Shown in pieces: positions 20,860-32,043 of a stretch of DNA of 64,000 nt. The position numbers and the translations under genes are program-made. The stretch is taken from the NCBI GenBank assembly GCA_902545825.1, contig CACCHS010000001.1, positions 1 to 64,000 on the forward strand, given 5' to 3'. This DNA comes from an uncultured Pelagibacteraceae bacterium. GTDB taxonomy: Bacteria > Pseudomonadota > Alphaproteobacteria > Pelagibacterales > Pelagibacteraceae. The notes below the pieces were generated by a model. The model worked only from the letters and a program-made list of their open reading frames with translations. It did not search any database and was not told where the DNA came from. Positions within the stretch are counted from its first letter, which is position 1, and the number at the start of each line of letters is the position of its first letter.

Positions 20860-21984
20860 TTAATTTTTCCAAAAACTTTTTGCTTTTTGGAAGAATTTTT
20901 TAATACTTGGGTTTGATTTTTCATTTTCAATTTCTCTAAATTTTTCAAGTAACTCTTTCTGCTCTCTGTTTAAAGAAATAGGTACTTCAGTATTAACTTG
21001 GATATAAAGATCTCCATTTCCGCTGCCTCTCATATAAGGCATACCTTTACCCTTTAATCTAAACTGTTTACCACTTTGTGTTCCAGCTGGTATTTTTATT
21101 TTTGCTTTACCACCATCTATTGTAGGAATTTCTATTGAGGTACCAAGAGCAGCATCTGCAATTGATATTGGACATTCAAAAAATAAATTTTCATCCGATC
21201 TTTTGAATAAGTCGTGAGAGTAAACATTTATAAATAGATATAAATCTCCACTTCCAGCTCCCTTAGTTCCTGCTTCTCCCTTCCCTGAAAGTCTTATTCT
21301 CGTTCCATCATCAACTCCTTTTGGGATTGTAACTGACAATCTTTTAGATGCTTGTCTTTTTCCTTGTCCACTACACTCTGAACACGGATTTGTTATTTGT
21401 TCACCAGAACCTGAGCATTGAGGGCATGTTTGCTGGACAGTAAAAAATCCCTGACTTGATCGCACTTGACCGTGACCTCCACACATTGAACATGAGCTTG
21501 CATTTGTCCCAGGTTTAGATCCAGAACCTTTACAAGTGTTACATTTTTCAGATGTTGAAAATTTTATATCCTGTTTTTTACCAGAATATGCTTCTTCTAA
21601 TGTTATAGATAAATCATATCTAAGATCTGAGCCTCTATTATTTGATCTTCTAGATCTTCTGCCGCCACCGAAACCCTCTCCAAAAAAGTCTTCAAAAATA
21701 TCTGAAAAGCTACTAGAGAAATCAAAATTTCCAAACCCTCCTCTGCCTCCTCCACCATTTTCAAACGCTGCGTGACCAAAATTATCATAATTTTGCTTTC
21801 TCTCAGCATTTGATAAAATATGATACGCTTCCGAAGCTTCTTTAAATTTCTCCTCAGAAGCCTTATCACCTTTATTTTTATCAGGATGATATTTAACCGC
21901 TAATTTACGATAAGCTGATTTAATTTGGTCCGCTGACGCACTTTTATTAATGCCTAAGACTTCGTAGTAATCTCTTTTTGCCAT
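20860..21984 (-). CDS. dnaJ: Chaperone DnaJ
   Basis: J-domain YHPDKNKGD, four CxxCxGxG zinc-finger repeats. Confidence 0.98.
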   Translation of the reverse strand: MAKRDYYEVLGINKSASADQIKSAYRKLAVKYHPDKNKGDKASEEKFKEASEAYHILSNAERKQNYDNFGHAAFENGGGGRGGFGNFDFSSSFSDIFEDFFGEGFGGGRRSRRSNNRGSDLRYDLSITLEEAYSGKKQDIKFSTSEKCNTCKGSGSKPGTNASSCSMCGGHGQVRSSQGFFTVQQTCPQCSGSGEQITNPCSECSGQGKRQASKRLSVTIPKGVDDGTRIRLSGKGEAGTKGAGSGDLYLFINVYSHDLFKRSDENLFFECPISIADAALGTSIEIPTIDGGKAKIKIPAGTQSGKQFRLKGKGMPYMRGSGNGDLYIQVNTEVPISLNREQKELLEKFREIENEKSNPSIKKFFQKAKSFWKN

Positions 21985-22014
21985 AAATAATTATAGACAA
22001 ATAGTTGTAAAAAC

Positions 22015-23940
22015 TTACGCGCTTTTTTCTTTATTCTCGTCTTTTACTTCTTCAAAGTCTGCATCAACAACGTTATCGTCTTTTTTTCCTTCTGGTTTAT
22101 TATCTTTTGGTGCATCTCCAGGTTTAGCACTTTGTTGGGATTTATAAATTGCTTCACCTAATTTCATTGAAGATTGAACTAATTCTTGTGTTTTCTTTTT
22201 AATTTCCTCAATATCTGTTCCTTTTAATGCATTTCTTAAATTAGAAGCAGCAGTTTCAATTGCTTTCTTGTCCGCTTCAGAAACTTTTGCCCCATGCTCT
22301 TTTAAATTTTTCTCTGTAGAGTGAATTAAAGTATCTGCCTGGTTTCTAGCATCTACAGCTTCTCTTTTTTTCTTATCCGCATCTTTATTTGCTTCAGCTT
22401 CTTTTACCATTTTATTGATCTCTTCATCACTTAAACCACCAGATGCTTGTATCTGGATTTTTTGTTCTTTACCTGTACCTTTATCCTTAGCTGAAACATT
22501 CACAATTCCATTTGCGTCTATATCAAAAGTCACTTCAATTTGAGGGACACCTCTAGGTGCTGGCGCTATACCAACTAATTCAAAGTTACCTAAAATTTTA
22601 TTATCTGCAGCCATTTCTCTTTCACCTTGCAATACTCTTATAGATACCGCTGGCTGGTTGTCCTCTGCAGTAGAAAATACCTGGCTTTTCTTTGTTGGAA
22701 TAGTAGTATTTTTATCAATCAATTTAGTAGATACACCACCTAATGTTTCAATACCTAGTGATAAAGGAGTGACATCTAATAAAAGTACATCTTTTACATC
22801 ACCTTGAAGAACACCTGCTTGTATTGCGGCTCCCATAGCGACTACTTCGTCAGGATTAACTGATTTATTTGGTTCTTTACCAAAAAAGTTTTTTACCTCC
22901 TCAACAACTTTCGGCATTCTCGTCATTCCTCCGACTAATACTACCTCATCAATTTCACCAGCTGATAATCCAGCATCTTTAAGAGCGGTCTTACAAGGAG
23001 GAATAGTTCTCGTAATAAGTTCTTCAACTAAAGCCTCAAGTTTTGCTCTAGTCATTTTTAAATTTATATGTTTTGGACCAGTTTTGTCAGCAGTTATGAA
23101 CGGCAAATTTATTTCAGTTTGTGTTGCTGAGGATAATTCTATTTTAGCTTTTTCAGCTGCCTCTTTTAATCTCTGTAGTGCTAGTTTATCTGATTTTAAA
23201 TCTATACCATTTTCTTTTTTGAATTCATTTAATAAGTAATCAACAATAGTATTGTCAAAATCCTCACCACCTAAAAAAGTATCTCCATTTGTAGATTTTA
23301 CCTCAAATACCCCATCACCTAATTCTAGAATTGACACATCGAATGTACCTCCACCCAAGTCGTAAACAGCAATTTTTTTATTTTGTTTTTTTTTATCTAA
23401 GCCATAAGCTAGTGAGGCAGCGGTTGGTTCATTTATAATTCTTAAAACTTCTAAACCAGCAATTTTTCCAGCATCTTTTGTTGCCTGTCTTTGAGCATCA
23501 TTAAAGTATGCAGGAACTGTTATGACAGCTTTGGAGACCTCTTGTCCCAAATATTTTTCTGCTGTTTCCTTCATTTTCTGTAGTACAAATGCTGAAATTT
23601 GAGAAGGTGAATATTTTTTTCCCTTAGACTCAATCCATGCATCGCCTTTATCAGAATTAATAATTTTAAAAGGTGCAGTTTCTAAATCTTTTTTCACAGT
23701 TGGATCTTCAAAGTTTCTTCCAATCAATCTTTTAACTGCAAAAATTGTATTTTCAGGGTTTGTAACTGCCTGTCTTTTAGCTGGCTGTCCTATTAACTTT
23801 TCTTCAGTGTCGGTAAAAGCGACTACCGAGGGAGTAGTTCTAGCTCCTTCTGCATTTTCTAATACTTTAGCTTGAGTACCATCCATTATGGCCACACAAG
23901 AGTTTGTTGTTCCTAAGTCTATTCCAATTACTTTGCTCAT
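22015..23940 (-). CDS. dnaK: Chaperone DnaK
   Basis: [31 protein letters not shown]. Confidence 0.99.
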   Translation of the reverse strand: MSKVIGIDLGTTNSCVAIMDGTQAKVLENAEGARTTPSVVAFTDTEEKLIGQPAKRQAVTNPENTIFAVKRLIGRNFEDPTVKKDLETAPFKIINSDKGDAWIESKGKKYSPSQISAFVLQKMKETAEKYLGQEVSKAVITVPAYFNDAQRQATKDAGKIAGLEVLRIINEPTAASLAYGLDKKKQNKKIAVYDLGGGTFDVSILELGDGVFEVKSTNGDTFLGGEDFDNTIVDYLLNEFKKENGIDLKSDKLALQRLKEAAEKAKIELSSATQTEINLPFITADKTGPKHINLKMTRAKLEALVEELITRTIPPCKTALKDAGLSAGEIDEVVLVGGMTRMPKVVEEVKNFFGKEPNKSVNPDEVVAMGAAIQAGVLQGDVKDVLLLDVTPLSLGIETLGGVSTKLIDKNTTIPTKKSQVFSTAEDNQPAVSIRVLQGEREMAADNKILGNFELVGIAPAPRGVPQIEVTFDIDANGIVNVSAKDKGTGKEQKIQIQASGGLSDEEINKMVKEAEANKDADKKKREAVDARNQADTLIHSTEKNLKEHGAKVSEADKKAIETAASNLRNALKGTDIEEIKKKTQELVQSSMKLGEAIYKSQQSAKPGDAPKDNKPEGKKDDNVVDADFEEVKDENKEKSA

Positions 23941-24000
23941 AAATTTTTAATAATGAAACTCATATAGGAGTTATTTTTTAATCTACAAGCTTTGAACTCC

Positions 24001-24627
24001 CTATTTTTTGTCATTATTTACCTCTTTTTGTTCATTTTTTTCTGAATTTTCATTACTTTTTTGGGTTTTTTTAGATACACAAACTAAAGCTGGTCTTAAA
24101 AGCCTATCCTTCATCATAAAACCTTTTTGAATTTCTTGAACTATTGTGCCTGGATCTTTCGCGTCATCTTCAACCTCCATCATTGCTTGATGAAAATTCG
24201 GATCAAGTTTTTCTTTGATTGACTTAATGACTTCAATATTATTTTTTTTTAGAATGGATAACATATCTTTATTGATGATCTCCAAATGCTCTATAATTTT
24301 TTTTAAAGCTTCGGTATTTTTTAATTCGTTATCATTTTGAAGAGCTACTTTTGATCTTTCTAAATTATCAATTAAATTCAAAGATTCTCTTGCAAAAGAA
24401 AAACCACCGTATTCAAAGGCCTCTTCTTTTTCTTTTTCATATCTTCTTCTCTGATTTTCCATATCTGCATATATTCTTGTAACCTTATCTTCTAGATCTT
24501 TAATTTTCTCTTCGGGAGTTTGTTGTTTTTTAACTTCTTTCTCTTCAGAATTTTTAATTTCAGATTTATCTTTAATGACTTCTTCAGTATTATTTTGGTC
24601 TTTATTTCCAATTTCTTCTTTTTCCAT
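24001..24627 (-). CDS. grpE: Nucleotide exchange factor GrpE
   Basis: ADMENQRRRYEKE, HQAMMEVE, GFMMKDRLLRPALVCVSKK. Confidence 0.95.
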   Translation of the reverse strand: MEKEEIGNKDQNNTEEVIKDKSEIKNSEEKEVKKQQTPEEKIKDLEDKVTRIYADMENQRRRYEKEKEEAFEYGGFSFARESLNLIDNLERSKVALQNDNELKNTEALKKIIEHLEIINKDMLSILKKNNIEVIKSIKEKLDPNFHQAMMEVEDDAKDPGTIVQEIQKGFMMKDRLLRPALVCVSKKTQKSNENSEKNEQKEVNNDKK

Positions 24628-24663
24628 AATAATCTATATGGTAAGAAAATATTAAATTACTAG

Positions 24664-25266
24664 ATGAAAATTAAAAAAATTACTGAAGTTCTTATAGGAT
24701 CAAATAATAAAGGAAAAGTAAGGGAAATTAGGGCTTTACTTCCAAAAAAAGTAAAGATTTTTACAACAAGCTCTTTTAATTTACCTAGTCCAAAAGAAAC
24801 TGGGAAAACTTTTTTACAGAATTCATTAATTAAGGCTAGATATTTTTCTAAAAAATCAAAAAAAATTTGTATAGCTGATGATTCAGGTCTTGAAATTGAT
24901 CTTTTAGACAAATCACCAGGCATATACTCAGCAAGATGGGGAGGCAAAAAAAATAATTTTAATCTTGCTATTAAAAAAGTTTACAGAAAACTAAATCAAA
25001 AAAATAAATTTTGGAAAAAGAAAAAAATTAAGGCAAGGTTTATTTGCGCTATCACAATATATGGTAAAAATTTTAAAACATTTCAATCAATTGGAAAAGT
25101 AGATGGAAAAATATCAAATTTTAAAAAGGGAAAAAACGGCTTTGGTTATGATCCAATTTTTATCCCAAATGGAAAAAAAATTACTTTTGGTCAAATGAAA
25201 CCATCATTAAAATTCAAAATTGACCATAGGTCAAAAGCTTTTAAAAAGATTAGAAAATTTTTTTAA
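24664..25266 (+). CDS. rdgB: RdgB/HAM1 non-canonical purine NTP pyrophosphatase
   Basis: IGSNNKGKVREI, ADDSGLEIDLLDKSPGIYSARWGG, FGYDPIFIPNG. Confidence 0.95.
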   Translation: MKIKKITEVLIGSNNKGKVREIRALLPKKVKIFTTSSFNLPSPKETGKTFLQNSLIKARYFSKKSKKICIADDSGLEIDLLDKSPGIYSARWGGKKNNFNLAIKKVYRKLNQKNKFWKKKKIKARFICAITIYGKNFKTFQSIGKVDGKISNFKKGKNGFGYDPIFIPNGKKITFGQMKPSLKFKIDHRSKAFKKIRKFF

Positions 25267-26401
25267 ACTTACCATCTTCTACGAGGTAAAATGTGAGAAT
25301 ATGATTAATCTTTTGATTATTTATTTCAAATACCCCTGATACGCCTTTAAATCTATTATCTTGAGTAAATAATTTGTTGTTAACTTCAAAATCATTTTTT
25401 AAAAGTAAATAGTAAATTAATCCAATCAAATCATATCCAAGAATTCCTATTTGACTGGGACTTTCATTATAAATTTTCTTATAATCATCCCTAAAACTAA
25501 AGTAATTTTCTCTATTAATTGAAGGGAATGCAATTGGTTGTGATGTTTTTTCTCTAAACAGAGTCTCATCAAACCACTGATTTAAAGATACAAAAGCAAC
25601 TTTTTTTGGAGATACATCAGTATATAACAATGATGTTGTGACACTTTTTAAACTTTCATTAAAGTCTGCAATTATAATTGAGTCATAACCAATTCTACCA
25701 AGAGTATCTTTTTTATTTAATATTTCGAGCTTTCTTTCCTTGTTATCTTCATCTGAGTTTTCAACTCTTTTTATTTCATCCTCAAGGTTCCTTTTTCTAA
25801 TTTTATATCTTGTTACTTTTTCAATTTGTTTTGTAAGTTTAGTAGGTTCTGCATCGTAATAAAATATCTTTTTTGTTTTTAGTTTAGATTTAATTATCGC
25901 CTCCTCAACTTCCTCTTTAAAACTTTTTTTAGGTATCAAAACTAAAGTGCCATCTAAATCATTCATTTCAAGATATTTTTTAATTGCATCAAATTGAGAT
26001 TTGGCATTAATGCCGGAGCTAATAACATTATTTGGATTACCAAGAATTTTATTTGTAAAAGATAAAAATGTAGCATCTTGAAATTTATCTAATTCTTTCA
26101 AATTTTTATTAAATACTGGGCCAATAAAAATTTTTGTTCCCTCAGAATATAGCTCATCTACAATTTTCAATGTTGTAGCTTGATCAGATTTTGTATCTCT
26201 TGGTACAACTAGCAATCTATCATTATTAATTTTATTAATTCCTAGTCTTACAGACTGAATTATTGATTTGCCTACATACGATGACTCACCTGACAGTGGC
26301 ACTAGTAAACCAATTTTAACAACTTCTTCAGAACTTGCTGAATTAATTGAAACGATAAAAACAAATAAGATTTTCAGTATTTTTTTATTAAATTCTTTCA
26401 T
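25250..26401 (-). CDS. Periplasmic binding / penicillin-binding-protein activator-like protein (ORF opens at 26458)
   Basis: Signal peptide MKEFNKKILKILFVFIVSINSASS; VKIGLLVPLSGESSYVGKSI; divergent from rsmI as for LpoA-type proteins. Confidence 0.75.
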   Translation of the reverse strand: MKEFNKKILKILFVFIVSINSASSEEVVKIGLLVPLSGESSYVGKSIIQSVRLGINKINNDRLLVVPRDTKSDQATTLKIVDELYSEGTKIFIGPVFNKNLKELDKFQDATFLSFTNKILGNPNNVISSGINAKSQFDAIKKYLEMNDLDGTLVLIPKKSFKEEVEEAIIKSKLKTKKIFYYDAEPTKLTKQIEKVTRYKIRKRNLEDEIKRVENSDEDNKERKLEILNKKDTLGRIGYDSIIIADFNESLKSVTTSLLYTDVSPKKVAFVSLNQWFDETLFREKTSQPIAFPSINRENYFSFRDDYKKIYNESPSQIGILGYDLIGLIYYLLLKNDFEVNNKLFTQDNRFKGVSGVFEINNQKINHILTFYLVEDGKFKKIF

Positions 26402-26432
26402 TTTATTATGTTTATTATAATTATAATAAGTA

Positions 26433-27290
26433 ATGATTTCATTCACTGATTTTAACAAAAATAAGTTAGAAAATGGTCTTTATGTTGTTTCCACACCAAT
26501 TGGCAATCTTTCTGATATTTCTTTTAGAGCAATAGATGTTTTAAGCCAATCACACCTTATAGTTTGTGAAGATACAAGAGTTTCAAAAAAGTTACTAGAA
26601 AAATATAAGATTAAAAATAAACTTATATCAAATCATAAATTTAATGAGAAAAAAAACATTGGAAAATTAATTGGTTTACTAAAGTCTGATAAAATTATTT
26701 CATTAATATCTGATGCTGGAACACCATGTGTTTCTGATCCTGGATCTGTCTTAGTAAATGAAGCGATTAAAGAAAATATAAAAATTTATAGTGTTCCAGG
26801 AGCCAGTTCTGTTGCGGCTGCTTTTTCAGTTAGTGGATTTACTGGTAAATATTTTTTTTATGGTTTTTTTCCAGAAAAGAAAAATGAATTAGAGAATGAT
26901 TTTAAGACATTAGCAAATTTGAACTGTTCAATAGTTTTTTTTATATCTGCGAAAAAGTTTGATAAAAAGAAAACCGAAATTAAGAAATACTTTTCTAAAA
27001 GAAAACTTGTAATTTGTAAGGAAATAACAAAATTATATGAGGAATATATTCGGTTCGATGTAATTGATATTGATAAAGTTAATATGAACCTTAAGGGTGA
27101 GATTACATTGGTTTTTTCTCCATTAGCTTCAGACGACGAGAATTTTTTGGATGCTGAGGATAAGAAAAAAATTAAAAAATTAATTAAAAAATCTAGTATA
27201 AAAGATATAATAAAAATAATTAGTAAAAATAAAAAGATTTCCAAGAAAGAAATCTATAATTTTTGCTTAAATATAAAAAATGAAAGTTAA
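26433..27290 (+). CDS. rsmI: 16S rRNA (cytidine1402-2'-O)-methyltransferase
   Basis: LYVVSTPIGNLSDIS, CEDTRVSKKLL, LISDAGTPCVSDPG. Confidence 0.95.
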   Translation: MISFTDFNKNKLENGLYVVSTPIGNLSDISFRAIDVLSQSHLIVCEDTRVSKKLLEKYKIKNKLISNHKFNEKKNIGKLIGLLKSDKIISLISDAGTPCVSDPGSVLVNEAIKENIKIYSVPGASSVAAAFSVSGFTGKYFFYGFFPEKKNELENDFKTLANLNCSIVFFISAKKFDKKKTEIKKYFSKRKLVICKEITKLYEEYIRFDVIDIDKVNMNLKGEITLVFSPLASDDENFLDAEDKKKIKKLIKKSSIKDIIKIISKNKKISKKEIYNFCLNIKNES

Positions 27291-27873
27291 TATTACTTTT
27301 AAAATATTATTATTATTCTTAATAACGAGTTGTGTTGGTACATCTTCCCAAGGAATATTTGGAACTGGAGTAAGTGTGGCTTTAGATCCAAGATCAATAG
27401 GCACACAAATAGACGATAATATAATGCAAAAAAATCTATCCTCAAGATTGCTTCTTAAAGATAAAAAATATGTTTTATCAATAAATACAAAAGTACTTGA
27501 TGGCAGAATTTTTATTACTGGAAAAGTCGAAGATCCTGAAGAAAAACTACAAATTACAAAAATGGCTTGGGAAACTAATGGTGTGAGATCAGTCAAAAAT
27601 AATATAATCATTAAAGAGGAATTTAATTTTAAACAATCAGCCAAAGATCTACTAATTACAAGCCAATTGAGAACTGCAATGATTGTAAACAAAAAAATTA
27701 AATCTACAAATTACAATATAGATACTTATAAAAAGAAAATTTATATATATGGTATTGCACAAGATAAGGATGAGATGAAACAAGTTATTCAAGAAGCTAA
27801 ATCAATATTAGATGTAGATAAAGTCGTTGCCAGTATTCTATTAGTTGAGGATTTAAGAATACAAAAAAACTAA
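27280..27873 (+). CDS. BON-domain lipoprotein
   Basis: Lipoprotein signal LFLITSCVGTSS; two BON-like repeats (FITGKVEDPEEKLQI, YIYGIAQDKDEMKQV). Confidence 0.8.
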   Translation: MKVNITFKILLLFLITSCVGTSSQGIFGTGVSVALDPRSIGTQIDDNIMQKNLSSRLLLKDKKYVLSINTKVLDGRIFITGKVEDPEEKLQITKMAWETNGVRSVKNNIIIKEEFNFKQSAKDLLITSQLRTAMIVNKKIKSTNYNIDTYKKKIYIYGIAQDKDEMKQVIQEAKSILDVDKVVASILLVEDLRIQKN

Positions 27874-28163
27874 TTTAAAATTAAAAATAAAATTTTACTT
27901 ATAAAAGACATAAAAATTATAAAACTTAGAAAAAAAATCCAATACATTATTGTAACTGCACGATTTCTTTTCCTTCTGAGTATTACGAAATTTTCATCAT
28001 CTAAGTTTGAAATATCTCTTTTTCCTTTAACCGGATAATCGTAACTCCACCTCCAAATAGTATCGCCAAATCTCGCATCTAAATTATTAAAATATCTAAT
28101 CCAAGCAGTAGCCCAAAGAAATGTAAAATATAAAATTATTAACAGCAATAATTCTGTTAACAT
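27870..28163 (-). CDS. Small membrane protein, unknown function
   Basis: 97-aa ORF with hydrophobic N- and C-terminal segments, fills the gap between neighbours. Confidence 0.6.
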   Translation of the reverse strand: MLTELLLLIILYFTFLWATAWIRYFNNLDARFGDTIWRWSYDYPVKGKRDISNLDDENFVILRRKRNRAVTIMYWIFFLSFIIFMSFISKILFLILN

Positions 28164-28167
28164 TTTC

Positions 28168-30459
28168 TTAATTTATTTTTCCATAATTAATTACACCTGC
28201 TGAGTATGCTGCTACAGATGCAAGGTTTAGTATATCTGATGTTGAAGATCTTAGAGGTGCAACTTCAATTGCTCTACCTAACCCAATCAATAAAGGGCCT
28301 ATACCCTTAACATCTCCCAAAGTTTTCATTAATTTGTAAGAGATAGCTGCACTATGCTGTCCTGGCATTATTAGCACGTTTGCGTTTCCAACAATTTCCG
28401 ACATCGGATAAAGTTCTTTATATTCAGTATTAAGTGCCACATCTGGTTGCATATCTCCATCAAATTTAAAATCGACATTCATTTTTTGTAAAATATCAAC
28501 GGCATCTATTATATGTTTTGTTCTGCTGGTAATAGGCTGACCGAATGTAGAGTGAGATAAGAAAGCAACTTTTGGATCAAAACCGAACAATCTCACAACT
28601 CTTGCAGCAGATTTTGCAATCTCTGCCAACTGTTTTGATGTAGGATACTCGTGAACTGTTGTGTCAGCTATGAAAACAGTTTTACCTTTACTGACTACCA
28701 TATTTAGTCCAAACATTATCTCACCTGGTCTAGCATCAATAACTTTTGTTATTTTTTTTAATGATTGAGAATATCGTCTAGTATTACCAGTAACCATTGC
28801 ATCTGCATCTCCACACTCAACCATACATGAAGCCCACATTACCCTGTCGTTTCTGGTCATTTTATCACAATCTCTTTCGAGTAAACCTTCTTTCCTATGT
28901 AATTTATTAAACAGAAATTTTATGTACTTTTCTCTCAAAACTTTATTTTTTTTCGCATTCACAATTTCAATATTAAAGTTTTCACTGTAGCCAATCTCTT
29001 TTAGTTTTTTTTTAATAATTTCTTCTTTTGCAACAATTAAAGGTATTCCTAAACCTGCATTTTTAAATGCAATAGCTGCTTTTAGAGTATTTTCATCTTC
29101 ACCATCAGCAAAAACAACTTTCTTCTGAGTTTTTTTAATTTGATTATTTATTCCCTGCATAATCGTAACTGAGGGATCAAGTCTTTGTTTAAGTTGCTCG
29201 GAGTAAATATTAAAATTATCAATTTTCTTTCTTGCAACTCCAGTTTTAATTGCTGCTTTAGCAACCGCAACAGGTATGACACTAATTAATCTCGGATCAA
29301 ATGTAGAAGGTATAATATATTCTCTCCCGTAGGTCGGTCTTTCCCCACCCATAGCTGCAACAACTTCATCTGGAACACGTTCTCTTGCTAAAGAAGCGAT
29401 TGCTTTCACAGCTGCAACCTTCATCTCTTCATTTATTGTTTTTGCTCTTACGTCCAGTGCTCCTCTAAAAATATAAGGAAAGCCAATTAAATTGTTTACT
29501 TGATTAGGGTAATCAGATCTTCCAGTAGCAACTATTGCATCTTTTCTTACTTCTTCTATTTCTTCTGGAGTTATCTCAGGGTCTGGATTGGCACAAGCAA
29601 AAATAATTGGATTTTTAGACATCAACTTGACCATATCCTTCTTTAAAACTCCGGCGGACGAGAGACCCAAAAATACATCTGCATTTTTAATCGCATCTTT
29701 TAACGTTCTATCTTTTGTATCTATAGCAAAAGCAGATTTCCATTGATTAAGACCATCGCGTTTTTTATATATCACTCCTTTTCTATCTAACATCGTAATA
29801 TTTTTACTTGAAACGCCAGTTTTAATAAAAAGGTTTGTACATGCCATTGCCGAGGCTCCCGCACCATTAACTACAACCTTAATTTTTTTAATATCTTTTT
29901 TTGCTATATCGATTGCATTAATTAATGCAGCACATGTAATAATTGCAGTCCCATGTTGGTCATCATGAAAAACAGGGATGTCTAAAATCTCTTTTAATTT
30001 TTTCTCGATTATAAAACAGTCTGGAGCAGCAATATCCTCAAGATTAATACCTCCAAAACTTTTTGAGAAATTCTTAATAGATCTAATAATTTCATCCGAA
30101 TCATTTGAGTCAATTTCTAAATCTATTGAGTCTATATCAGCAAATCTTTTGAATAAAACAGCTTTTCCTTCCATCACTGGTTTAGACGCGATTGCACCTA
30201 AATTTCCCAAGCCCAATATTGCAGATCCATTACTAATTACTGCAACAAGATTACCTTTTGTAGTGTAATCATAAGCTAAGTCAGGATTTTTATAAATGGC
30301 TTTTACAGGTGCGGCTACACCTGGAGAATAGGCAAGAGCTAAGTCTCTTTTAGTTGTCATTGGTTTTGAGGAAACAATCTCGATTTTTCCAGATTTATTA
30401 TTATTATGAAATTCTAATGCCTCTTTATCTGAATAATGTTCAATTTTATTTTTTTTCAT
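28168..30459 (-). CDS. maeB: NADP-dependent malic enzyme with C-terminal phosphotransacetylase-like domain
   Basis: LALAYSPGVAAP, HDDQHGTAI, C-terminal PTA domain (TVHEYPTSKQLAEIA). Confidence 0.95.
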   Translation of the reverse strand: MKKNKIEHYSDKEALEFHNNNKSGKIEIVSSKPMTTKRDLALAYSPGVAAPVKAIYKNPDLAYDYTTKGNLVAVISNGSAILGLGNLGAIASKPVMEGKAVLFKRFADIDSIDLEIDSNDSDEIIRSIKNFSKSFGGINLEDIAAPDCFIIEKKLKEILDIPVFHDDQHGTAIITCAALINAIDIAKKDIKKIKVVVNGAGASAMACTNLFIKTGVSSKNITMLDRKGVIYKKRDGLNQWKSAFAIDTKDRTLKDAIKNADVFLGLSSAGVLKKDMVKLMSKNPIIFACANPDPEITPEEIEEVRKDAIVATGRSDYPNQVNNLIGFPYIFRGALDVRAKTINEEMKVAAVKAIASLARERVPDEVVAAMGGERPTYGREYIIPSTFDPRLISVIPVAVAKAAIKTGVARKKIDNFNIYSEQLKQRLDPSVTIMQGINNQIKKTQKKVVFADGEDENTLKAAIAFKNAGLGIPLIVAKEEIIKKKLKEIGYSENFNIEIVNAKKNKVLREKYIKFLFNKLHRKEGLLERDCDKMTRNDRVMWASCMVECGDADAMVTGNTRRYSQSLKKITKVIDARPGEIMFGLNMVVSKGKTVFIADTTVHEYPTSKQLAEIAKSAARVVRLFGFDPKVAFLSHSTFGQPITSRTKHIIDAVDILQKMNVDFKFDGDMQPDVALNTEYKELYPMSEIVGNANVLIMPGQHSAAISYKLMKTLGDVKGIGPLLIGLGRAIEVAPLRSSTSDILNLASVAAYSAGVINYGKIN

Positions 30460-30510
30460 TTAAATATAATTAGCTATACAAATAGAACTAAATTAAGACT
30501 AATATGATTT

Positions 30511-32040
30511 ATGAATCTAATTAAGTCAACCGGGACATTTAGTTTCTTCACTTTATTAAGTAGAGTTCTTGGATATTTGCGGGACTTATTTATAGCAATA
30601 TTTTTGGGGTCTGGTCCAATAGCTGATGCATTTTTTGTTGCTTTTAGAATACCAAATACTTTCAGAAGATTGTTTTCAGAGGGAACATTTAATGCTGCGT
30701 TTGTACCCCTGTATTCAGCAGAACTTACAAAAGGTAAATCGCCCTCACAAAAATTTGCAAACGAAATATATAATATTCTAATAATTGGCTTACTTTTTTT
30801 AATTTTAATTATTGAAATTTTTATGCCATGGTTCGTACTTTTAATTGCTCCGGGCTTTACAGAAAATTCTGAAAAACTTGAACTTACAATTTATCTAACT
30901 AGGATAACATTTCCTTTTTTATTTTTTATAAGTCTAGCATCTTTTTTTGCAGCAATACTAAATTCGCATAATAAGTTTGCACTATCAGCTGCGGCACCGA
31001 TAGTCTTAAATATAATTTTAATTTTTATATTATTTTTTGGCAGATATTTAAACGATGATCTTGTAAAATATTTAGCTTATGGAGTAACTATTTCCGGAAT
31101 AATCCAATTTTTATTGCTGATCTGGTTTGTTAAAAACTTTGTTAGTTTAAATATGTCATTAAAATTTAGACTAACTAAAAATGTAAAGTTATTTTTTACT
31201 AAACTTTTACCAAGTATTTTTTCCTCCGGTGTAACTCAAATTAATATTCTAGTTGGAACAATTATTGCATCATTTCAAGCAAGTGCAGTCTCTTATTTAT
31301 ATTATGCAGACAGAATTTATCAAATTAATCTGGCTATAGCTGGAATAGCAATAGGCACAATATTGCTTCCCAACCTTAGCAGATATGTTAAAGAAAATAA
31401 CAAATATAAAATAAACCGAATTCAAAATAAATCACTTGAGCTTAGTTTATTTTTAAGTGTTCCAGCAACTCTTGCATTGTTAATTGCATCAGAAGAAATT
31501 ACATCCTCGCTTTTTGGATACGGTTCTTTTAATACTTTAAGTGTTAAAAATTCAGCCAATGCACTTTTTTATTTTGCCCTAGGACTGCCTGCATTTGCAT
31601 TTATTAAAGTTTTTTCAAGTTTTGTTTTTGCAAGACAAAATACTAAAATTCCATTTTACTTTTCAGTAATTTCTGTAATTTTAAATATAATTATAAGCTT
31701 ATATTTTTTCAGTAAAATTGGCTTTATAATAATTCCTATAGCAACGTCGATATCATCCTGGTTAAACTCGTTATTGTTATTGTTTTATTTAATTTATAAA
31801 AATTATTTTAACTTTAAATTAGATATTATTATTTCTTTTATTAGAATTGTCTTGGTTTCATTGATAACATCATTAATATTTTATTATCTAATTAATCTGA
31901 ACCAAGAATACCTAGCTTTTGAAAGTGGTTATAAGTTAGTGGCTATGCTCGTTGTTGTGATTTTAACATTAATAATTTATATTATGATATCGATCATTAC
32001 TAAAGCTTTCAAAATATCAGATATTAAATTAAAGTATTGA
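30511..32040 (+). CDS. murJ: Lipid II flippase MurJ
   Basis: SRVLGYLRDLFIAIFLGSGPIADAFFVAFRIPNTFRRLFSEGTFNAAFVP. Confidence 0.96.
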   Translation: MNLIKSTGTFSFFTLLSRVLGYLRDLFIAIFLGSGPIADAFFVAFRIPNTFRRLFSEGTFNAAFVPLYSAELTKGKSPSQKFANEIYNILIIGLLFLILIIEIFMPWFVLLIAPGFTENSEKLELTIYLTRITFPFLFFISLASFFAAILNSHNKFALSAAAPIVLNIILIFILFFGRYLNDDLVKYLAYGVTISGIIQFLLLIWFVKNFVSLNMSLKFRLTKNVKLFFTKLLPSIFSSGVTQINILVGTIIASFQASAVSYLYYADRIYQINLAIAGIAIGTILLPNLSRYVKENNKYKINRIQNKSLELSLFLSVPATLALLIASEEITSSLFGYGSFNTLSVKNSANALFYFALGLPAFAFIKVFSSFVFARQNTKIPFYFSVISVILNIIISLYFFSKIGFIIIPIATSISSWLNSLLLLFYLIYKNYFNFKLDIIISFIRIVLVSLITSLIFYYLINLNQEYLAFESGYKLVAMLVVVILTLIIYIMISIITKAFKISDIKLKY

Positions 32041-32043
32041 TTT

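Noticed and set aside
21536-21869. Overlapping ORFs within dnaJ (21536..21775 +, 21603..21869 -)
   Set aside because: Frame-shifted or antisense readings of the dnaJ Gly-rich region
26858-27244. 128-aa hydrophobic minus ORF
   Set aside because: Antisense to rsmI Lys-rich C-terminus; apparent membrane protein is a strand-complement artefact
27267-27692. 141-aa minus ORF
   Set aside because: Antisense to the BON-domain lipoprotein gene, which has a signal peptide and domain evidence
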